Positions 31,435 to 38,088 of a stretch of DNA of 38,088 bases are shown here, one piece after another. A program made the position numbers and the translations under genes. Under the pieces are notes generated by a model that was not told where the DNA came from, did no database searches, and saw only the letters and a program-made list of their open reading frames with translations. The stretch covers positions 1-38,088 of the forward strand of contig JABANP010000506.1 of the NCBI GenBank assembly GCA_013115135.1, written 5' to 3'. Source of the stretch: Perkinsus olseni (taxonomy: Eukaryota; Perkinsozoa; Perkinsida; Perkinsidae). Position 1 is the stretch's first letter. Each line of letters begins with the position of its first letter.

Positions 31435-34400
31435 CTCCTCATCTGACGATGCAGTGGCGTTATTCAACTGCTCCTGAAAATCGTTGCGTTCCTTCTCTAC
31501 GGTTTGCACGTAGGTTTGGCCGCCACGAGCTTCAACCTAAGAAGCGAGTCAGGGCAATCGCTCGATGCTCATCTGCTTCCTCCTTGGGAGGGTCATGACT
31601 CACCTCAGTGTGGTCCTTCACGTGCTTATCCATCTCCTTGACTGCCTGTTTCCTAGCCTTCTTGCTGATCTCGGAACCATCAGCAAACGTAAGCGGGAGT
31701 CCGGCTTCATCCCACGACCCATACCTGCGACCACCATCTGTGAAGTCGTGATCGAAGACCCACAAGTCCCTACTTGGACTCATCACGAAGGAATTCGACA
31801 GGATCCACTAAAGCCTTCGTCCACCGTTGAAGCTCCTTTGTCTTCTCTTGAACCTTAGTTTCCAACTTCCGTCTCTCCTTCAGACGGGCCTCGCGCTTCT
31901 TCTGAGCTTTCTTCGACTCAATCTCTCGCTTCAACGCTACCGGATCTTCCAGTGACCACACACTAAGAGGAAGCGAGCCGATACTCTCCTGGAGGCACCC
32001 AGAGACTTAACCCTGTTACCTGCTTCCATCCGCCTTATCCTCGAGGCGAACTCCGAGATCGACCATGGTCTCATCGCGCAGCTCGTCGCACATTCGCAGC
32101 AGCGTCTTGTTCTTGTCAGCCTGGGCTGCCGACCGAAGCTGCTCGCGGAAGGAGGCGAAGGCTGTGAGAACTTTAGACAGAGTCTTGGACTCCTCGCCTT
32201 GGGCCCCACTCGAGAGGCCGAGGACATCCGCGTTGTCCGTAACACCGAAGATAGTCAGCATCTTTTGCACCTGAGCAAATGGCGCGCGACGTGAAATTAC
32301 CACCCATCCTGAGAAACACCCACATATTGCGCAGCTTGCTGGACGAGCGGGGCCTTGGGGTTCTCAGATTTCACCATATACGAGTTCACAGCCGTAACGA
32401 TGTTGTCAAGCTGGGTCATTGCCTCCGACCTGTGAACGATTTTACCCGCCAACCGCCCACTGCAGTACCACTACGTGTTGAAATTGTCGCAAATGGCCTC
32501 ATGAACTGCGGCCATCGCTGTAGCGATTTGGTCGTTGATGCTGAAGTCGAGGGACTCCTCCTCCCACCTACAGCCAGTCAAATGGACCTAACCTGTCGAG
32601 ATGCGCTCATTACTTCTGTCTGATCGAATAAGGAGGCCTTGTACGCAGAAGCTCCTTCACTCGATTGAAGAAGGAATTAAAACGAGATTCCTAAGAATGA
32701 ATTGCTACTAGAAAAAAGGCGGAGCGATGCAGCATACCTTATCCTTCGCCTCAGCGATGGTCTGATCAGAGAAATTGATTGGCTTATCCCACTGCTGGAG
32801 CAAGAACATGATACGCAGCTGACGGGCAGTGTAACTGACGAATGAAAAGATAGTCCTACCATCCAGCACTGAGGCACCGGAATGGGTACCATCTGATCCG
32901 TAAATCGTAAACTACCTCTGCAACGCCTGTCTAATGGTGATGAAATTTTTGAGACTTTTACTCATCTTCAGGCCCTTGATGTGCAAGTGGCCCGCATGAA
33001 GGAAGTAGTTGACCCACTGAGAGTCAGCTGTGTCGCAGCTGCCACAGGAATCACCTGAAGGCAGAAGTCTCAGAGCCAAACCACCCCGAAGCCTCTACTG
33101 AAGTGATAAGCTTCACTCTGGGCAATCTCGTTGTCGTGGTGGGGGAACTTGAGATCCGAACCACCCCCATGGATGTCGATATGCGCTCCCAACACTTCAC
33201 TAGCCATTACCTAAGGCACACCTGGTAGATTAGATTTCGACGTGACGACCATTACACTGCACTCAATATGCCAGCCCGGGCGGCCGGGGCCCCACGGTGA
33301 CTCCCAGCTGGGCTCGCCACGCTTAGAACTCTTCCAGAGTGCAAAGTCATTTCTGTGTCTCTTCTCAGAGCCAAAGTCGCCGCCAGTGGCATTGGCCGAG
33401 AGAGCACCTACAGCGGGAGGGTTACCCTACACTTCCCGTGAACAGTGGGATCGGCAAGCTCAGTAGTCTTGTACCTTCTCCTTCCGCTATTTCAGCATCA
33501 GTCGCTCCCTTACCCGCAGAGGGCACCAGCTTGGGATAGTCAAAACCATGGGTCTACCGATTCAACTAGTGACCTCCAACTTCTCCGTCCAGCCACGACT
33601 ACCCTATATCGCTCCGTGTCGAAATACACCGAGCCCTTGCTTTCGTAGGCGATGCCACGCTGTACAAGAGTCTTGATGAACTCCACAACCTCCGGCACGT
33701 ACCTACAGACAGGCCGGCGCTGCTATCACGTGACACGCCACGCCTGGGGACCTTACTCAGTGATGCGGGTCATCACAGTTGGCTCCCTGATACCCAAGGA
33801 TTCGCAGTCCTCAAGGAACTCCTTCTCGTATTTCCTACCACAGCGAACGGATATCACCGTCGCCTGGCAATCGTCTAACTCCGCCCACCTTGCGTGAGCG
33901 TAGAAGATCTCTTTGTCCTCAATGGTGGCTCCGAATTGCTCGTCAAGCCAGTCAGCGAGGAGGTCCCGGCAAAGGTCAATGAAACTCTGGCCCTTAACAA
34001 ACCGCAGAGCTACGTCCACCACAGTGAGCAACGAGACCTTACGTCCGCGGACGGGGAGGCCGACAGAGCGTCGAACTTCGCCTTCAGATCCTCAGCCTGG
34101 CCAACCTTCATCTCTTGCTGGGCAACCAGAGTAGAGTGCTCCTCGTATTCTCGAGAGGATGGATCGATCTGAATCGGATCCCGCTTCTCCGATGGTGGCC
34201 AGCCCGAGCTATGGATAGCACTACATTTTCCGCCTTCATTTCAGTCAACTTCTGGTGCGCCTTCTGCACGTTTCTTTCCACTACAAACCCGCAGTCAGCC
34301 TTGACCTTCTCCAGGCTGTGATGACTACTAGAGTACCTTCAGATAACATGGGCGCCTTACATCGACCTTACTGGTAGTTGCGACCCGTGAAACCGACAAG

Positions 34401-34870
34401 CGTAGAGTGAAGCCATTACTGTCGAACTAGCTCGGCCTTTCGAGCCTTCAAAATGATCTTATCATCGATATCAGTGATGTTCATCTGGTAGAAAACACGG
34501 TACCTGCAGGGGAAGCCAATGGTGGAAGCGACAGCTCTCTTCTGGACGATATGTCTCCCCCGTCCCTCCCGCACTATTACTGGAAGTAATCCTCCAGAAT
34601 CCTTCGAATAATATCGAAGGTAAGATACGCCCGGGCGTGTCCCATATGGGCCGAGTCGTACACAGTGGGACCGCAGACGTACATGCGGACCTCCTTCCCA
34701 TTGATCGGTATGAAAGGAACCTAACCAGCCTCGAGTTGTGGAAGGAGTGGTATGCACTCAACCCGTAGTACCTTAGTGTCAGTAAGAGAGTTATGGACCT
34801 TCAAGCCCATATCGCCCAAAGGGTTAGCCTTCGGCTTGTGCCACTCCGGAAAACTGGTTGAAGAAGACAT
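31435..34870 (-). CDS. CARS1: cysteinyl-tRNA synthetase, cytosolic
   Basis: Class I aminoacyl-tRNA synthetase charging tRNA-Cys. About 770 aa over roughly 20 exons. Start ATG 34870 ([13 protein letters not shown]), stop at 31435. First 13 exons: 34772-34870, 34581-34720, 34420-34503, 34225-34324, 34043-34168, 33889-33986, 33757-33834, 33603-33702, 33475-33553, 33256-33407, 33099-33210, 32916-33054, 32738-32834; phases agree at each join. HIGH motif appears as HMGHA in [18 protein letters not shown]. Zinc/active-site parts: [34 protein letters not shown] is exact ([11 protein letters not shown]). The C-terminal extension is eukaryotic cytosolic type: [40 protein letters not shown], then an acidic tail ending SSDEESA. 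No targeting peptide is seen. Confidence 0.96.
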
Positions 34871-35781
34871 AAGACGGATTATTCGCGACAGAAAGGGCAG
34901 CCACAGAGAGTGGTAAAAGCTGAGGCAAGAAGCTCATTCCGCAAGGCGAGCCGTCAATGAGCATGGAATCTAACAGGGCAATCGAGAAAAAAGCGATGCA
35001 CAGAGATGCTGAGATTCAACCCCATGCGGATGCCTGCCTCGCGACCCTATTCAACTATCAATACCCGACCCGTACCCCTGAGGGAAGCTCCTTGACGAAC
35101 GTCCGATTGCACTGCATATCAGCGCTACAGAGAGTCCCTAATGAGCACATCGGCGAGAGTCTTACGCCGGATTCGTCGTTTGACTATGAACCCACACCCG
35201 CTTGGGACTTCAGCGTCAAGTCGGATAAGGCTAGATTATCTTCTTCTGTATCAGACGAATGGTGGGTGAGCCCAGATCGAACGGTGCAAACGGCGAAAGT
35301 CTTCAGAGGCGTATCCTTGTTCTCCCCTAGGGCTCTCAGCCAAAAAAGATGTACCACTCACATTCGCTCTCCACAGGCTATTTGCCGCTACAAGAAATTG
35401 GGAGAACTGCGACCAGAGAGTGTACACTACTGAGACGGCGTGGACTAGTTGTGAGTGATTACATTAGCCTGAAGTGGCGACGGGTGTCGTAGCCTTCCTG
35501 ACAATATTTCCGTCAACGCAACCACTCGAAGGGGTAGAGTTGAGATTTGGGGAAATACCAACAAGCAAGACTGAGCATAGCAATTATGGTGTTCTGAATC
35601 CAAATAGCTCACTCAATGATACTCAGGATCGAATCACTCATCTACCATCACTATGCAATTGATTAGTCGGAACTTCAGAGCTAGAGACACTATAGCCTGA
35701 AGTCCTTGTGCAAATCAGTATCTTAGAATCTTGAAATCTTAGCATCTTGGAATCTTACTCTAGGACTTGCTTCTCATGACA
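34871..35781. other. CysRS upstream region and probable 3' LTR of the retroelement
   Basis: The right part (ending at 35781 on the minus strand with TGTCATGAG) is the probable start of the 3' LTR. The left end of the LTR is not defined because the partner LTR is outside the window. A 158-codon plus ORF at 34957-35433 has no recognisable features and may be chance. An 11-bp direct repeat (tagcctgaagt) occurs at 35465-35475 and 35693-35703. Confidence 0.4.
35718..35759. repeat. short imperfect repeat of ATCTT(A/G)GAATCTT
   Basis: Four to five near copies of an atctt-based unit follow each other within the presumed LTR (U3 side). They could be enhancer-like direct repeats. Confidence 0.6.
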
Positions 35782-35793
35782 GTCCCTCCCGAC
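35782..35793 (-). other. polypurine tract of LTR retrotransposon
   Basis: Minus-strand gtcgggagggac starts about 6 nt after the pol stop codon and is followed at once by TGTCATGAG, a typical LTR 5' end. The placement is as expected for the plus-strand DNA primer of a Ty3/Gypsy element. Confidence 0.55.
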
Positions 35794-35799
35794 AGAATA

Positions 35800-38088
35800 T
35801 CACGCCGTAGGTAAGGAAGTTGGGATAGCCACCGAAAGACCAAGGGTAGATAGTCTGGCTTCAACCTGCTTCGGAAGCAAGGAAGTAGGGGTAAGTGAGA
35901 AAGACGGAGTAAGTAGCCTTGTAACATTCTTGATATGTGGAGTTGCTCCCCGTGGGCGACGGGAGGAAGGACGAATGGAACCATCAGCATAGTGCCACAT
36001 AGGATAGAATCTCTTCTCTCCCGCAGGTCGGTCCAAAACATGGACTTGTATCTCTCCATCAGACGAGCCTTCAATGGAGACAACCTTCCCGATCATAAAT
36101 GTAGATTGTGGAAGACCCTGAAGGACGGCAGCACAATGATCACCAACCTGCAAATCTAGACGCATTAGAGCTTCTTGATCCACGCGGAGCTGGGGCTGTA
36201 CCATCGTCTCCTCAGCTGGCATTGCCCGACGGAACCGCAACTGGCTAGAATGTACCACCTTGCATGCACCATCGTCGAACTTGACCAGATAGGAATGACC
36301 TCGCTGGTAGCGTCCTTGAAAGGTACTTTCATCAGGTTTCTCATCGTCAACGTCCGGAACCCCAGCGTCCCTGACGACGCTGCCTTCGAGAGTTGAGAAT
36401 TGTTTATCTGATGGTCTCACCCACAAAACCCTATCCCCTGGGGAGAACGGCGAGATAGGTTTTGGTCCAGCATTGGCTCGGTCGCTTTCATTATGTCGAC
36501 GTTCGATAACTGATAGATAATGGCGATAGGTAGCGTCGACAATATCAGCTCCCAAGACCCTAAACCAACGCAGAGCTTCTTCTGGGTCTTCTAGGGTATG
36601 CAGACCAAAATCTTCCCGAGACTCGGTGGCCGTCATGGTAGAGTGGAATACCAAATCCAGAGGTCTATACGGACGTCGACCGAAGAGCAGCTGAAAAGGT
36701 GAGAGACCAGTACTTGGGCTAGGAGAAGAGTTCACCGCTGCGGACACCAAAGGTAAGGCCAGATCCCAGCGCAGGTTGGGGTTGTGAGATATGGCTACTT
36801 TACAAGCATGTACCCGCCGTTCACACGCTCCGTTGCTTTGGGGGTGGTGAGGAGTAATGCGCCTCGCCGAGACCCCTGCAAAGGAACACAGGCTACTCCA
36901 CACCTCGGCATTGAAAGGCGAATTATCCGAAGTAACCGATGATGGAAGACCGGCAAAGGTACACCATCTGGTATAGAGCAGGTAGGCGCAGGTGAGGGCG
37001 GACTTGTCCACTGCCGGATAGTACTGAGTATAGCCTGTGAATAAATCACATACTACTAATATAGCAGATACTTGTCCCTCCCCAGGCACATGTATCAGCT
37101 TACTCTCAATTGGTGGGTCGGCGTAGTCTACAGCAATGTGTAATAATGAACGATTCTCTGGAATCCTGCATCCCGTGATGGGTTGCACCAGAGGAGCTCT
37201 ATTACGATTGCGACCAGTACGACAAAAAGAACAATAATGAATATAATCTTTGACATACTTGTTCATGTTAGGCCACCAACTGAAGCTCTGGATATTCGCT
37301 AGACAAGCTGGTGCTCCAAGATGGACATCACCATGAGCGAGGTAGCACAGGAGTGAGCGGAACGAGAGCGGACCGTCACAAGTGTCTTGGACAGTATCAC
37401 TCAGGGTGGATCGAAAATCGCCACCAACCGGAGCGAAGATCACAAGGTAGTCGAGCTTGTCCGATTGGTAGTTTCGATAGAGAACATTGTCCACCATTGA
37501 AAATGCACCGGCTTCAAACCAATTGCGAACCGTAACTGTAGTTTTGGTCGAATCGGCTTCGAAGGAATCCAGTGTATGGCCATCCGCTAGATGATCTCCT
37601 GCTTGAAGAAGATACTTGATGGGAATGCCTTGGTATGTGGTCTTGCTGTCTTGACGTTGTAATGAAGCAACCTCAGGCAGCATACTTCTCACTAGGGCCG
37701 GAACGGAAGCCGGACAGGAATCAGAGGGCCTTTGTTGCTCATCTTGTACAGTGAGCATAAAAGTGTACGGCACACCATCCGGCCCGTGATATAGACCATC
37801 GACCATGCGGCTGAAAAGGTCGGCCAAAGAGTTATCTTTCCCACGTAGATGTAGAAAGGTATGGGGAAGGTCTAGTACATCTGACAGGCATGAGAACCAG
37901 TTGGCCCAGCGCCTACCCCTCGTCGAATCGCTGACCGTAATATGTTGCTGTCGCCATTGGGAAAGAGCAGTAGTATTGTCGTTGAGGACAATGAAGTGCA
38001 CCACCTCAGATGGCAGAGCAAAATCTCGAGAGTTGCATATAAGACTGCTCCAATGGTTGATGCCCAAGTAGATAGCATAAGCTTCTCG
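35800..38088 (-). mobile_element. Ty3/Gypsy-type retrotransposon pol: RNase H end and integrase (partial)
   Basis: Frame open from the right edge (REAYAIYLGINHW) to a TGA at 35800, about 762 codons. The RNase H end is at residues 1-90, counted from Met 38067 (HFIVLNDNTTAL, LRGKDNSLADLFSRM). HHCC zinc finger: H245, H249, C279, C282 (YCSFC). Integrase core: D314 (VDYADP), D381 (TSDNSPF), E416 (NGACERR), so D-x34-E, one residue shorter than the usual x35. An SH3-like end follows (YLVKFDDGACKVVHSSQLRF), then a long extra C-terminal region of about 130 residues. RNase H before integrase indicates Ty3/Gypsy order. No stop or frameshift in 2.3 kb suggests a young copy. Reverse transcriptase, gag and the other LTR are outside the window. 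Confidence 0.93.

Noticed and set aside
34957..35433. 158-codon plus ORF between CysRS and the retroelement
   Set aside because: No domain, no signal peptide, no splice context, and it lies within or beside a probable LTR.

Overview
This is a gene-dense, intron-rich nuclear window from a unicellular eukaryote. Nearly all real genes are split by GT-AG introns of about 36-60 nt, and most are missed or cut short by simple ORF calling. The gene set (NAT10/Kre33, cytosolic CysRS, derlin, UNC93-like transporter, glycine-type amidinotransferase, Ty3/Gypsy element), the balanced base composition and the tiny introns suggest an alveolate protist, most plausibly a Perkinsus-like perkinsozoan. That assignment is inference. 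There are no bacterial signals such as ribosome-binding sites or operons, no CRISPR array, and I recognised no tRNA or rRNA.

Layout. 1-4073 (-): a C2-domain plus EF-hand gene that runs off the left edge. 5218-11251 (-): four tandem copies of a three-exon gene family I do not recognise (signal peptide; two-cysteine module; helical C-terminal module). Copy 3 is intact. Copies 1, 2 and 4 each carry a different lesion. Two small cysteine-containing ORFs lie between the copies. 12159-17879 (-): a complete 25-exon RNA cytidine acetyltransferase (NAT10/Kre33), reconstructed exon by exon with every phase consistent. 18483-21167 (+): an unrecognised coiled-coil gene, divergent from NAT10. 21540-25093 (-): an unrecognised gene with a beta-rich start and coiled-coil end. 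25454-26881 (-): an intronless UNC93-like transporter. 27411-28449 (-): a six-exon derlin. 29123-30735 (+): an amidinotransferase of the AGAT family, divergent from derlin. 31435-34870 (-): complete cytosolic cysteinyl-tRNA synthetase. 35800-38088 (-): the RNase H and integrase part of a Ty3/Gypsy pol ORF cut by the right edge, followed by a polypurine tract and a probable 3' LTR.

The core genes are independent housekeeping functions: rRNA/tRNA acetylation, Cys-tRNA charging, ER-associated degradation. The accessory part is the tandem secreted family and the retroelement. The secreted family is the best candidate for something undescribed: a fast-changing, locally duplicated set of small extracellular or vacuolar proteins with only one clearly intact member here.
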